From Entoloma clypeatum (taxonomy: Eukaryota; Basidiomycota; Agaricomycetes; Agaricales; Entolomataceae), in NCBI GenBank assembly GCA_963565915.1, contig OY751485.1, forward strand, positions 248,001-312,000: a DNA stretch of 64,000 nt, in the 5' to 3' direction. The notes under the pieces are model-generated. The model was not told the DNA's origin. It made no database searches and saw only the letters and a program-made list of their open reading frames with translations. Below, in pieces: positions 45,770-57,100 of this stretch; the stretch's first letter is position 1; each line of letters begins with the position of its first letter. A program made the translations under genes and the position numbers.

Positions 45770-48292
45770 TTATTTGGTAGCGAAAAACCCTTTATGTCCG
45801 AGATGGTCATGTAGTGATCTTAAGATATACATTCGGTGAGGCTTTTCTACCACGACCTTCAATTTTCCGTCTGGAGAGCATCGAAACAGCTTCTCATTTT
45901 CATCTAGATAGAACTGCTTGGCTCGCCTCACAAAATTTTCGAACTCGTTTTGACTAAGGTCTGGCGGTCGAGCGTGCGGGTCAACGAGCCACTGCTTGAT
46001 CTTAGCAAGTTGAGTGTCTTGAGTCTTCGCCGTTTCAGTATGCCTAGACTCTTCATATGGTTCACGCGTTTCGTCATCCATCTTTAGAGAGATGTCTGGT
46101 AACACCGCGGGACTCATGAAGTAAACCGTTTCATTAGATTTTTCGTTAAGTCCGAAACGCTCCCAGTCGATGTCAGTATCTGCAGGTTCGAGGCGGTCCA
46201 TCTCTCCCTTGGTAAGAAATGTGTCTTCCAACACGTTGCTCATAAATGACCGTACTTCTTCTACAGATATTTGATATCCTCCACGAGTATCAATCTCGTC
46301 CTTGAAATCTTCAAACTCAAGCGGAGAGTCATCCTCTGCATTCGGTACCTCATTTTCTAAGTCCGGGTATTCAAATTTTAAAGATCCTTCGGGTTCATCA
46401 ACCCAGTCTTTGTCTGGTGGATACTCGTCATCACCAGGTTGTGCATCTCGGCGAGAGAGCCCATCCGCGGCAAAGGTTTTGCCGGGTATGTGTCTCAAGG
46501 TAAAGTGATACATGAGAATGTAATCAATCCATCTCATAATTGCGGCATTAGGTCCCATGCTGGGATTCGATAACATTCCTTTTATGTATTTCGCGTCAGT
46601 TTCTACAATCAAGTTTCGACATCCCAGAAGCCAGTATTTCGCGGCTTCGAGTGCTCTGAATAGGCCAAACAACTCTCGTTTCGGTTGAGAGTAGCGGGCT
46701 TCACGATCGTTCAAGGTAATTGAGCCGAATCTCGCGAAGTATCGCTTCCGCTTATTTTCTGGGTCCTCCTGACAGATCCAAAAACCGACCGCCTTCCAAG
46801 AGGTGTCTACCCCGAGGATTACAGGTACGTCGCTTGTATAATCTAGCGGCTTGATCGCTGGGCAGTTGATTAGTGCATCTTTCAGATCTTCCATTGATTT
46901 TTCTTGTGCCGGTCCCCATTCAAAGGGTACATTTGCCTTTAATAGATCGTTCAAAGGTCTAGATAACTTCGCGAAATCTTTAATGAAGACATGGCAGGTA
47001 CCACATGTTCCTAGGAACCCACGGACATTACTGACGTCTTTACAGGGTCCCCAGTTCATTATCGACTTGAACTTGTCGTACTCAGGCTTTCGGCCCTCAT
47101 ACGTACATCTGTGTCCTACCACGACGATTTCAGGTGCACAGACTACTGATTTATATCCAGAGAACGTTCCGCCGCAGTACTTCACTCTTTGAAGGACACG
47201 GTTGACATTCTGCAAGTGTTCCCATACGAAACGGCGTATTCCTGGGTTCTCAGGAATTGTTTCATAGGTTCTGTCGGGCAGTTCGTACCTAGTCTTAGGT
47301 CCTTTGACTCCGACATCGTCAATATATGGGTCAGTGACATGGGGGGTCTCATCTTTCAAGATGTGAGACACGTCATCGTGGAATACAGGAACTGCGTTTG
47401 TCCAGCCCATAGGTAAGGTTACAAGCCTTTTCGCTCCAAATGGCATTTGAAACGTTGTCAGGTCTCGCGATTCGGGGTGAAGCTTTCGTTCATCATAGCC
47501 GACGTAGAGGTCAAACATCCCTCCACAAGCTCGTCCAGCGAAGCCCTCCGCCAACTCTTCAGTAGCGGGCGGAAGACCAGAATGAGCTATGGTAACCTCA
47601 TTCAACGGTTCTAGGCTATGTACGATCCTTAAACTCTTTCCATCTTTCTTTAGCACACAGAACCATCGTGATCGATAAGAGGAGTTGGAAGGTTCGTATA
47701 CCCCCGCGTCCATCTTTGACTTAATGATCCTACATACTTCGTCTTTTATTCCAGGTGGTATCGGTATATTTTTCAATACCCAGGGCTGATGCGGGACAAC
47801 TGGGATTTTTATTGGTGGGAAGAAGTCCTCACGGAAACTTCCTCGCTCAACGTCGGTCCACGCAAAAGCCTCATTCTGCAACATCAAAAGGTGGTGTATT
47901 GCCCTCATTTCTTCCGGCCACAAGAACTCCTGATCATGAACACGGCCCATGTGTTCTTTGCGTTCTAGGGTATATCGTCCTGTGGGTGCGAAGTCCGGCG
48001 GATTTGGGTCAAGCTTCGGCATATCCGCTAAGGGGTCACCCTTAATATCTCGTACGATTCTGAATTCCTCCGGTAAAGTTCCCTTTACTGGTCTAATTTT
48101 CTGGTCGACTGGCTTATATTTCTTGCCAGCGAAAACTTCTCGTTCCGTGTTCAAGGTAGCTGCCTTTGATTCATAAGGCTTATAGGTGATAATTTCCGGT
48201 TCGTGATCTTTATTGAGCTGGATCAAGGTTGCTAACACTCCCCGGCTTTCCACCAGATCATCGAGTTGCGAAAACCCTGCTTTCCAGTCTTA
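45770..48292 (-). CDS. Gypsy-C reverse transcriptase and RNase H
   Basis: In the -1 frame of protease; the frame is open from the slippery site near 48277 (GFSQLDDLVESRGVLAT). The RT has FCVLKKDGKSLRIVHSLEPL, GGMFDLYVGYDERKL, LPMGWTNAVPVFHDDV and catalytic YIDDVGVKG. After it come NVRGFLGTCGTCHVFIKDFA and the RNase H: VILGVDTSWKAVG, REARYSQPKRELFG and LIVETDAKYIKG, ending at GKTFAADGLSRR. This RT type, with a long acidic segment before the integrase, is widespread in basidiomycete genomes. Stop TAA at 45770. Confidence 0.9.
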
Positions 48293-49602
48293 GAATCACT
48301 CGGCGTTCTGCCTCGTTCGTAGGTTTCGACTTTAATTTCATCATTTGTGAGGGGACATTTTAGAATAAGCATTTGTCCTCTGTGTTCATCGTTCTTGTAG
48401 GTACTCCGTGTAACGGCGTCAAAAGGTCGTCCGAGAAGTACCTTGTAGGGAGGCTCGGTGAAAACGTGCATTTGCAGGTAGACTGCGAGCTTTCCGAACT
48501 TAAATGGCACGTTCTTAGCTAAACCCAGGGACTTTTCGAACTGTCCGTTGGCGCCTTGCATATGGATCAAGATTTCCGGATCCCAGGTGAGTCCCAATCC
48601 TTTGGCAATTGCCTTCGAGATGGACACGATCTGAGACCCTTGGTCCAAGACGCTTTCTTCATGGGTCTTGTCATTTATCAAGGGGAAAACAGTCCTCAAC
48701 GCGCACGATTCCTGTGCGACAAAGACTGGTTTCGGCTTCTCATTCGCGGACAAGGTGTTCAAGTATTGGACAACAGGATCCGAGACGACTACGGACCCTT
48801 TTGGTAAGCCTTGACTTGCATCGCATAGAACCGTATACGAGGCGGCTGACAGGTCTTTCACGTCCAGTAGATCGTCTAAGTCATTCGTTCGGGCATAGGT
48901 CTCCCAATACTTCAACGCTTCATCACTCATTGATTCAATCTGAGCGACCATTTTCGGTTTGATGGGTACTCGCTTACTGGTCAGTAGTTTTCGTAAGGTC
49001 TCTCTCGTGCCTTTTACTGACTTCAACAGGGTTCCTAGTTTGACCGTTACATCCGCTTTCAAGATGCGATCCAGCAGGTCATCAAGTTCCAGGTCCTCTA
49101 CCGGTGCACGAGTTTTATAGACTGGTACGTGCTTCCCCGGTTCCATTCGTGTTCCGCGGATATCTTTGCCAGGTATATTGGAAGGTACCGTTTCAAGCTC
49201 CGGTACATTCCTGAATGGCAAGTCATGTTCTGAATCATCGGGTTCCTTTGATTCCTCAACGGTTCTGTCCAGTTTCTTCTTGGGTATCGAGTTCCGGGTA
49301 TCTTTATTTGTTTCTTCTAAGTTCTCTGTATATCCACGATCATCTCCGCTCTCATGCAACTCCGTCGGCTCTTTTCGCTTTTGAGCACGAGTTGCAATCA
49401 TTGAGCTCTGGGGAAACCCTTCTCGACGCCTTCTTGGTTCGTAGTCGAGAGGCTCATCATCTTCGCCAACATGCTCATAAATTCCATAGATTTCGGATCC
49501 ATCGATGTTTGTGTAGGTGCGACAGTTGATACGTTCTGGGATGCTTGCGGGGCAACTGGCGCCAACATGTTCGATTGCCTGGGAGCCGTTATTGCTTTCC
49601 AC
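48232..49602 (-). CDS. Gypsy-C protease
   Basis: In the -1 frame of gag, overlapping its end. A charged N-terminal half (EQKRKEPTELHE-like) is followed by an aspartic protease domain with SVLDQGSQIVSISKAIAKGL and VLLGRPFDAVTRS. The active site reads D-Q-G-S rather than D-S/T-G. It ends at TAG 48232-48234, 37 bases after the second slippery site. Confidence 0.82.
   Translation of the reverse strand: MESNNGSQAIEHVGASCPASIPERINCRTYTNIDGSEIYGIYEHVGEDDEPLDYEPRRRREGFPQSSMIATRAQKRKEPTELHESGDDRGYTENLEETNKDTRNSIPKKKLDRTVEESKEPDDSEHDLPFRNVPELETVPSNIPGKDIRGTRMEPGKHVPVYKTRAPVEDLELDDLLDRILKADVTVKLGTLLKSVKGTRETLRKLLTSKRVPIKPKMVAQIESMSDEALKYWETYARTNDLDDLLDVKDLSAASYTVLCDASQGLPKGSVVVSDPVVQYLNTLSANEKPKPVFVAQESCALRTVFPLINDKTHEESVLDQGSQIVSISKAIAKGLGLTWDPEILIHMQGANGQFEKSLGLAKNVPFKFGKLAVYLQMHVFTEPPYKVLLGRPFDAVTRSTYKNDEHRGQMLILKCPLTNDEIKVETYERGRTPSDSKTGKQGFRNSMIWWKAGEC
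48271..48277 (-). promoter_or_regulatory. Gypsy-C -1 frameshift site, protease to RT
   Basis: The minus strand reads G GGT TTT in protease frame, a canonical X-XXY-YYZ heptamer. Slipping back one base opens the RT frame with no stop, before the protease stop at 48232. Confidence 0.7.
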
Positions 49603-51116
49603 ATATCTCGCTCCTCAGTAGCGCGTCGATTCTTTTCCTGCAGGTCCGCGATAAGTTCATCTCTTTTATCGCGGGTGTTTCGATTGGTCTGAAGTGTAAC
49701 TAGGCCATTCGGAATCAAGTCAATGATTCCGTCCTCCGGAAGATCCTCAACGAAGAACTGTTTACGGTTCCTCCACTGATGGTCTACCCGGTCTTTGGGT
49801 GACAGGTTAGAGGGTTCCTTCGGCACAGTCTTGAAATCAACTTTTGTTCCATTGTCCAGAGTGTGGACTTTGCCTTCAGCAACGTCAGTGGCGAGGAATT
49901 CACAATGGGCGATATAATGTCCAGGACCCCAACAGTAATGGCATTGGTCTCGTTGTCCAGACGATCGGTTCGACGATCCCTGGTACGACTGATTACCAGG
50001 TCTCTCAGGGCGGTCACCGTCCTTATGCCACGTATTCAACAAGGTATGGACAGTTTCGATCGACTTGGTGGTTTCCCCATGTCGCTGAGTGCTTTCCTTA
50101 GACATGTTGACAAGAACGTCGGTGTTCTTTGCCATCGACTCGTTCAAGTCCTCAAGAAGTTGTACCATGCGGTCGTTCGGACTCAGCAGGGTAGGTCGTT
50201 CAATGGGCCTTTGTAAAATCATATGCTGAGTTCTAGTAGGGGGCCTAGCCGTCGTTCCTGTAGTACTGACTGAGGTTCCGGAGGTACTACTGGCCGTGAT
50301 CGTATTGTAACTTTCGGCTGATCGTACCAAGCCCTCCAAAACCTTAAGCAGAGTCTCGAATTCGATCGGGTCTGTATGATGACGTGGCGTCTTCTCTCGT
50401 TCTTTTCCAGACGACGAACTGACTCCTTTCAAAGACAGTTGGGAGACCTGCCAAACCACAGTCCTCTTCAGTTCGGGGTCGAGACAGCTCAAAAACTTTG
50501 TAACTATTTCTCGGTTCGAAATGCAGCCACCGCTTACGAGCTTTCGTCCTTCATATTTGAAGCCTCTGATAAATTCTAACATAGCTGATAGGTTCTCAGT
50601 CGTTAGCGGTTTCGACTTAGCACACAGCTTGTCTAGACGCGCGACCGAGCCCTCAATACTATCGGTTGCTTCGGGGTAGTGGCTAACGAGTTCCTCTTTG
50701 AACTCGTCGTAGGAGTTACCAATCGGGTAAGCCTCCAAGACCGTCCATTCATCTGAGCTTCGTTGATCAGCGTAATACCTCAACCAGTCTTTGTGGTCTT
50801 GGTCGCCATCGACTCCAGCTCGTTCCATTTCTTTCTCAACATCCTCAATGTAACGGAGCAACTCCTCGGGCCGAGCCTTGTCATAGGACGGCGCTTTGTT
50901 GTCGCGTCTGTTAGGCATTCCTCTCTTGCGTGATTCCGATGACATTGTATCTGAATCAGGTTTCTTTTCTAGGTCTAGTTTCGGGGTTTCAGATGCCGGC
51001 GTAAAATGCGCGGGCTTCAAGGTATATTTCTGTTTTGAACTTTCACCATGTTTCTTGGGTGCCAGTTCGGGTGCAAAGGGGTTATTCGGGCTGTCAACGG
51101 GACCACTTTTGGTCAT
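49398..51116 (-). CDS. Gypsy-C gag
   Basis: 572 codons starting MTKSGPVDSPNNPFAPELAP at 51116. It has a capsid-like helical region (EELVSHYPEATDSIEGSVAR), a long linker and a zinc knuckle CHYCWGPGHYIAHC, followed by DVAEGKVHTLDNG. The C-terminal 200 residues are charged, with a coiled segment (ELIADLQEKNRRATEERD). It ends 15 bases after a slippery heptamer. The frame is intact. Confidence 0.88.
   Translation of the reverse strand: MTKSGPVDSPNNPFAPELAPKKHGESSKQKYTLKPAHFTPASETPKLDLEKKPDSDTMSSESRKRGMPNRRDNKAPSYDKARPEELLRYIEDVEKEMERAGVDGDQDHKDWLRYYADQRSSDEWTVLEAYPIGNSYDEFKEELVSHYPEATDSIEGSVARLDKLCAKSKPLTTENLSAMLEFIRGFKYEGRKLVSGGCISNREIVTKFLSCLDPELKRTVVWQVSQLSLKGVSSSSGKEREKTPRHHTDPIEFETLLKVLEGLVRSAESYNTITASSTSGTSVSTTGTTARPPTRTQHMILQRPIERPTLLSPNDRMVQLLEDLNESMAKNTDVLVNMSKESTQRHGETTKSIETVHTLLNTWHKDGDRPERPGNQSYQGSSNRSSGQRDQCHYCWGPGHYIAHCEFLATDVAEGKVHTLDNGTKVDFKTVPKEPSNLSPKDRVDHQWRNRKQFFVEDLPEDGIIDLIPNGLVTLQTNRNTRDKRDELIADLQEKNRRATEERDMWKAITAPRQSNMLAPVAPQASQNVSTVAPTQTSMDPKSMEFMSMLAKMMSLSTTNQEGVEKGFPRAQ
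49413..49419 (-). promoter_or_regulatory. Gypsy-C -1 frameshift site, gag to protease
   Basis: The minus strand reads G GGT TTC in gag frame, just before the gag stop TGA at 49398-49400. The -1 frame then runs GFPQSSMIATRAQ into protease. Confidence 0.7.
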
Positions 51117-51461
51117 TCATTGAGCTGCACATTTCAGATTAAGTCCACGGGATGGACGTGAAGGGTTTCTCGGTATTCGGTGTCGAACAAGGTCTTTGTT
51201 CAGCAAATTGGTTGGATATTCCGCGGATTCTTCAAAGGTGCGTTTCCTTCCTAGGAATCTGGGGGATTCTTCGGGGTTATAAGGTTCCGCGTCCTTTGCT
51301 TTCAGGCGAGAAGTTACGGTCGAGTTATCAACCGAAGACACTTTGCGTCTCAAACGCCGAAGCGCGATTTATGGGTCAGGGTGGGGTATGACTTCCACGA
51401 AGGAAATCGGCAGGCAAACAGGTCCGAACTACTGAAACCACCCCTCGCGGTGGGCTCCAGA

Positions 51462-52656
51462 TGAGAAGATGGTTCTGAATGGACGGAGAAATGTGTCGAA
51501 CACTGAGTGAGTGCCCGAAAAACACCTCTAACCAATCACCAACACAACCCTTCAATAAGTTCTAGGTGGGCGGGACGAAATCCCTTTGTTTCGGTGAGGT
51601 TCGGGGGGGGTTTGTCTGGGGTGTGAAATTCAACTCGCAAACACGCGTTGAAATCCGGGTATGTGATTCAATAAAGAGCTTTTTAAGGAATCGGTTTTGA
51701 TCTCAAGGTCCACAGAGTCCCTTTCGATCCAACAGGCAACAATCAAGGTTTCAACAAGGCAACAGGTGAGCACTCAGGCTCCAACAATCAACTGGTTCAA
51801 TATGAGACTTTAGACAACCACAGCGCACTCAAACACACAGAGGAGAGAGCTACGTTATGATCTGGGGGAAGACCCAGCCTAATTCTACAGTACATGACAA
51901 TATCGAGAGGTTTTTATACATGAGACGGCAATTTAGAATAAATAAAGTTTATCATAAGTAAAAGGTAAAATCAAATCGGTCCGTGGTATATTGTCCATTG
52001 CGAGCATGTGAAAGGGTCACCAGGGACCATATCTGATGTTTTTCCATGCGTCGAGAGGGTTACGGACCCTAAAGGAGTGGAGCGACAAGGGCGCGTTGTT
52101 TCGCGAGCATTCCAGAGCATCGCATCAATATTGATGGAGTCGATCAAGGGTCCGGTTTCCATGAATCAAGGGTTTGGGCCCTTGGGTACCAACTCGGTGC
52201 CTCGGCAGCCATCAACGATCCCGTTTCCAAGGGTCGTTCTATTTCGGGTAAGTTACGCATTTGGCATTACGGCATCAGTGATCGCGCATCGCATTTCGTG
52301 ATGCTGGGCATTATTGCTTGATTATAAGTCCCCCGGGTCTCTGTAGTGTCCATAGACCATAGTGTTGTATATTGGATAGGGTGATAGGTCAAAGAAATAT
52401 TATTACTGCCTCCCTCACTGGTCTTATCCAGTGAGAATAGAAAGTTTGTGTCAAGCCTATAGTTAAGCCCTCAGAATGTGACTGTTCCTATGATCATGAC
52501 CAAAGGTGGTTCAGTGGTATTTAGACACTCTTAGGTAGCCAGTAGTACCATCAGTTCCAATAGAATAATGTTTAACGGAGCCGATATAATGTTCTTTCAT
52601 TGACAAAACCGTGGGAATTTCGCAAATTTGGCTGTAGCCGCGCGACGGTCATATCA
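51462..52656 (-). repeat. Gypsy-C 5' LTR
   Basis: 1195 bp, pairs with 40105-41299. On the minus strand it is followed after two bases by TGGAGCCCACCGCG, a plausible tRNA primer site (begins TGG), tRNA not identified. Confidence 0.93.
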
Positions 52657-52660
52657 CCGT

Positions 52661-52858
52661 CACCTCCGCTCATCCGCTCATCTGCTCATCCGACATCCAC
52701 CAATCCAAAATCGAGGACCACGTCAAAGAGTGGGGCGCAACGCACAAGTTGAAGCCAGGTCCTTTCTGCCAACGTCGCACTTACCGCATTCCGCTCCTCC
52801 GCTACTCCGCTCCGACTCGTCCGACGTTTTCCGACATTGAGAAACACGCTATGTGACA
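52661..52858 (+). repeat. Gypsy-B 5' LTR, second part
   Basis: Continues the LTR after Gypsy-C and ends ATGTGACA at 52858. Matches the right part of 59047-59597. Confidence 0.9.
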
Positions 52859-52860
52859 GT

Positions 52861-52871
52861 ATATTTGAACT
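52861..52871 (+). promoter_or_regulatory. Gypsy-B primer-binding site (self-priming type)
   Basis: ATATTTGAACT starts 3 bases after the LTR end and is the exact complement of AGTTCAAATAT in the LTR (40038-40048 and 59325-59335), about 30 bases downstream of the TATA box. Confidence 0.7.
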
Positions 52872-52909
52872 ACCACCATTCTTTGATTTACCCAACAACC
52901 TCTACCCAC

Positions 52910-54193
52910 ATGCCTCAAACCCGTAATACAGTTCGAACAACTAGGACTGCTCGTGCAGCAGCAGAATGTTCATCCTCCACACCACGCTCTGCTTTTCTTC
53001 GAGGAACACGCAATGTAACCATTACCCCTCGAGGAACCACAGCATCATCATCCGCTCCTACCCCCAGACCATCTGTTCCTCCGCCCTCTTCCGACTCTCA
53101 GCTCCCACCACTTCCTGCCAGTCCTCCACTAAACCCACCAACGGAACCCTCCACACCTCTAAATTCTGGCTTATTCGGCGGACCTCCAGGAGGATCTCCT
53201 CCTCCTTCCGATGGTAGTTTACATGGAGATTTGGACGACTCCGATTCCAATCCAGATCAGGAACCCAATCTAGCTGAAGCCATTCTGCTCATGACCAAAG
53301 AGTTGAAACGTCGAGATACAAAGAAGAAAAAGTCGTATGCCAACGAACCGGATACCTTCGACGGATCCGATCTGCGCAAACTCTCCGCATTCATTTTACA
53401 ATGCAAACTTTACTTCTCCGACAACGACAACTTCGACTCAGAACATTCCAAAGTCAACTTTGCCATGTCTTACTTCCGAGGCACAGCACTCAAATTTTTT
53501 GAACCCTTCATTCTAGACGATGATGAACCCAATTGGCGGGGTTCTTTCCCCGAGTTTGTCCGACTTCTCCGCTCCGAGTTTGGTACCATTGACCCTCAGG
53601 GCGAAGCCGGAGAACAGTTGGACAACCTACAGATGAAGGAAAATCAAAAGATATTGAAGTACAATGTTGAATTCCAACGTCTTGCTACCAAGACTGACTG
53701 GGATGAAAACTCCCTCCAACACCGCTACTACGTCGGACTTCCGGATCGGATCAAGGACATCCTCTCCCAACAACCCAAGATCAAGTCTTTACCAGACCTA
53801 TGATCCGTGGCTCATACTATTGACGCTCGCTACTGGGAACGTCAACGAGAGAAATCCAGAACCGATAAACCCACTCTCAAGTCCGACAAGAAACAATCCG
53901 CTCCGAACCAATCCACTCCACAAACATCATCAACCAAACCCTCCGCTCCCACTACCGCTTCCGCTTGCACATCCACTCCAAAACCCGACCTCTCCAGCAA
54001 AGACGGCAAACTGACGTATCAAGAACTCAAACGTTGTTTCGATAATAACCTTTGCTTATTCTGTGGTAGCGTCGGACACGCTGTCAAGGACTGTCCCAAG
54101 TCCACCTCCTCCGCTTCCAAGGCTAAAGGGAAAGCCGCCCAAGTTGGCACTCAAGCCAAGGAAAAAGGTAAGGAGATCGAGTCAAAAAAATAG
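52910..54193 (+). pseudogene. Gypsy-B gag
   Basis: The ATG at 52910 begins MPQTRNTVRTTRTARAA. A proline/serine-rich N-terminus is followed by a capsid-like part (TFDGSDLRKLSAFILQCKLY, FPEFVRLLRSEFGTIDP). A TGA at 53801-53803 interrupts, then the same frame continues through IDARYWERQREK to a zinc knuckle CLFCGSVGHAVKDC and a lysine-rich tail. It ends ESKK followed by TAG at 54191-54193, directly after a run of seven A. Confidence 0.85.
54184..54190 (+). promoter_or_regulatory. Gypsy-B -1 frameshift site, gag to pol
   Basis: Heptamer A AAA AAA in gag frame, followed at once by the gag stop TAG. The -1 frame is open from here into pol (IGSGPHEARSEDCVDSLRAS). Confidence 0.7.
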
Positions 54194-57100
54194 GCAGTGG
54201 TCCTCATGAAGCACGGTCTGAGGACTGTGTTGACTCTCTCCGTGCCTCCGCTCCCATCCGACTTAACGTGTCCGCTCTCTCCGATCCGAACTCTTTACGT
54301 ATCAATATCTCATCTTCTTTTTTCTCTTCAGATTCTGTCCCAGCACTTATTGATTCAGGATCTACCCACTGTTTTATTGACATTAACTTTTCCTCCGCTT
54401 ATGATCTTCCGACCTCCGCTATTCCGCCTTTAGAACTAAAACTTTTCAATGGTTCTTCTAACGCGTTTATCACTCAAGTTGTAACAATACCTATATGTTT
54501 TCCTTCAGGTGAATCTTTCGAACAGGATTTTTATGTTACTCCGCTCGACTCCGCTTCTTCTGTGGTTCTTGGATACAACTGGCTCACCCGCCACAATCCT
54601 ATGATTGACTGGGTATTGGGCAGTATCACTTTCCGTCCACAGATGCAAAAAGAGCCGTTTCCGACATCGACGTCGACCTCCTCCCAAGGTAGGACAGCTA
54701 CGCTTCCTCCTCCGGAACCTCCGATCGTACCTCCGCAGTCCGCTCCGCAGATTTCACTCATTAACGCAGCCGCATTTATGAGGGCATGCAAATTGCCTGG
54801 TACACAATCCTTTCGACTTCACCTTTCGACTCCCTCCGTTTCCGCTCACTCCGCATCTGCTTCCGACACCCCCGACTTGACAAACGTACCCAAAGAATAC
54901 CACGACTATGCTGACGTCTTCAGTAAAGGAAAAGCAGACACTCTTCCACCCCACCGTCCCTACGACCTCAAGATCGAACTTGAAGAGGGTTCCGCTCCTC
55001 CGTTCAGTCTGATCTACTCCCTTTCACAAACCGAACTCAATGCCCTCCGTGAATTCATTGACGAACACCTCACCATTGGATTCATCCAACCCTCTTCCTC
55101 TCCGCACGGTGCTCCCATCCTTTTCATTCGTAAAAAGGATGGCTCCCTTCGTCTTTGTGTCGATTTCCATGGTCTTAACAAAATCTCAAAGAAGGACCGA
55201 TATCCGCTTCCGCTCATATCCGACCTTCTCCAGACCGCTGGAAAAGCCAGTGTTTATACGGCTCTCGACCTCCGACATGCCTATCACCTCGTCCGCATAG
55301 CGGAAGGAGATGAATGGAAAACCGCCTTCCGCACACGCTACGGGTCTTTTGAATGGCTTGTCATGCCATTTGGACTCACCAACTCCCCAGCCGTTTTCCA
55401 ACGCTTCATGAACAACATCTTCCACGACCTGCTCGATAAGTATGTTACCATATATCTCGACGACATCCTCATCTACTCCGACTCTCCCTCCGAGCATCGG
55501 AAGCATGTCCGCAAAGTCCTCCGACATCTCCGACAACACGGCTTATACGCACGCGCAGACAAATGCGAGTTTTCTACGGATACTGTTGAATACCTTGGCT
55601 TTATCCTCTCTCCGACAGGCCTCCGCATGTCGGATAAGAAAGTCAAAATTATCCAAGATTGGCCTGAACCAAGGAAGGTCAAAGACATTCAGTCTTTCTT
55701 AGGTTTTGCCAATTTTTATTGACGATTCATTCCTTACTACTCCGAAATCACCGTTCCGCTCACTCGACTCACCCGCAAAAACACACAATGGCATTTCTCC
55801 AACTCCACTCGCAAATCTTTCAAAACTTTGAAGAAAGCCTTTACCACGGCACCTGTTCTTACGCATTGGATTTCTGACAGCCCTATTATCGTCAAAACCA
55901 ATGCCTCCGACTATGCTTTGGGTGCGATCCTCTCCATCCGCACCGACGACGACGAAATCCATCTGGTCGCTTTCCACTCCCGCACCTTTACACCTCCCGA
56001 GTTAAACTATGACACCCACGACAAAGAACTATTAGCGATCCACGATGCATTCAAGGTTTGGCGTCACTACCTTGAAGGCTCCGCTGCTCCAATTGATGTC
56101 ATAACGGACCACAAAAATCTTGAGTACTTTTCTACTACCAAGATTTTATCACGTCGACAAGCTCGTTGGTCCGAATACCTCTGCCAGTTCAATCTCATCA
56201 TCCGCTTCCGCCCTGGCCGTTTAGGTACGAAGCCCGATCTTTTAAGTAGATGATGGGATGTCTACCCTAAAGAGGGAAATAGCGACTATTCGTCCGTCAA
56301 CCCAAGCAACTTCAAACCCATCTTCACACAAGAACAGCTCACCACTTCACTTTGCGCGACAGAGTTATATACGCCCGTCCTCCGTGCCACAATCATCATG
56401 GATACGGATCAGCTCCGCTCCAACATCCTCTCCGCTCTTCCGACCGATCCCATTTACACCTCTTTCCTCGACAATCCTAATCCACGCTGGATCGTGAATG
56501 AAGCAGGTTATCTACTCCACAATGGACGTATCTACGTTCCCGACTCATCCGACCTCCGTCTCCGCATCCTCCGCAATAAGCACGACCATATCCTCGCTGG
56601 ACACCCTGGTCAAAATAAGACTATTAGTCTTATTCAACGAGAATACACTTGGCCTGGAATGCGCGACTTCGTCAAAAAGTATTGCAAGTCATGTACCACT
56701 TGTATGCGCGCCAAACCCCAACATCATAAACCCTATGGTCTGCTTAAACAACTCCCTATTCCTGAATGTCCCTGGCATTCCATTTCCATGGATTTCATTG
56801 AACCCCTTCCGACATCCGCTGGCTCCGATGTGATTCTGGTCATTGTAGACCGCCTCACTAAACAAGGCATCTTCATCCCTACCACCATTAATTGCACATC
56901 CGAAGACCTAGCAAACCTTTTCGTGCTTCACATCTTTTCCAAGCACAGAGTTCCACAAAATGTCACATCTGATCGCGGACCTGAATTCGTCTCCCGCTTT
57001 TTCTGCTCTCTTGCAAAAGCCCTCGACATGAGACTTCACTTCACTTCTGGATATCACCCTGAAGGTGATGGTCAAACTGAACGCACCAACCAGACACTTG

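Larger units (their letters stand above)
40105..52656 (-). mobile_element. Gypsy-C: long LTR retrotransposon with gag-pro-pol in three frames
   Basis: 12.55 kb on the minus strand with 1195-bp LTRs at 40105-41299 and 51462-52656. I noticed only one difference between the LTRs, near their right ends. A 4-bp TSD CCGT (40101-40104, 52657-52660) is confirmed by the uninterrupted LTR copy near 59390. Gag, protease and RT occupy successive -1 frames, followed by integrase in the RT frame. A 3.2-kb stretch between integrase and the 3' LTR carries no pol sequence but holds repeats and an antisense ORF. No chromodomain seen. It is the youngest large insertion in the window. Confidence 0.93.
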
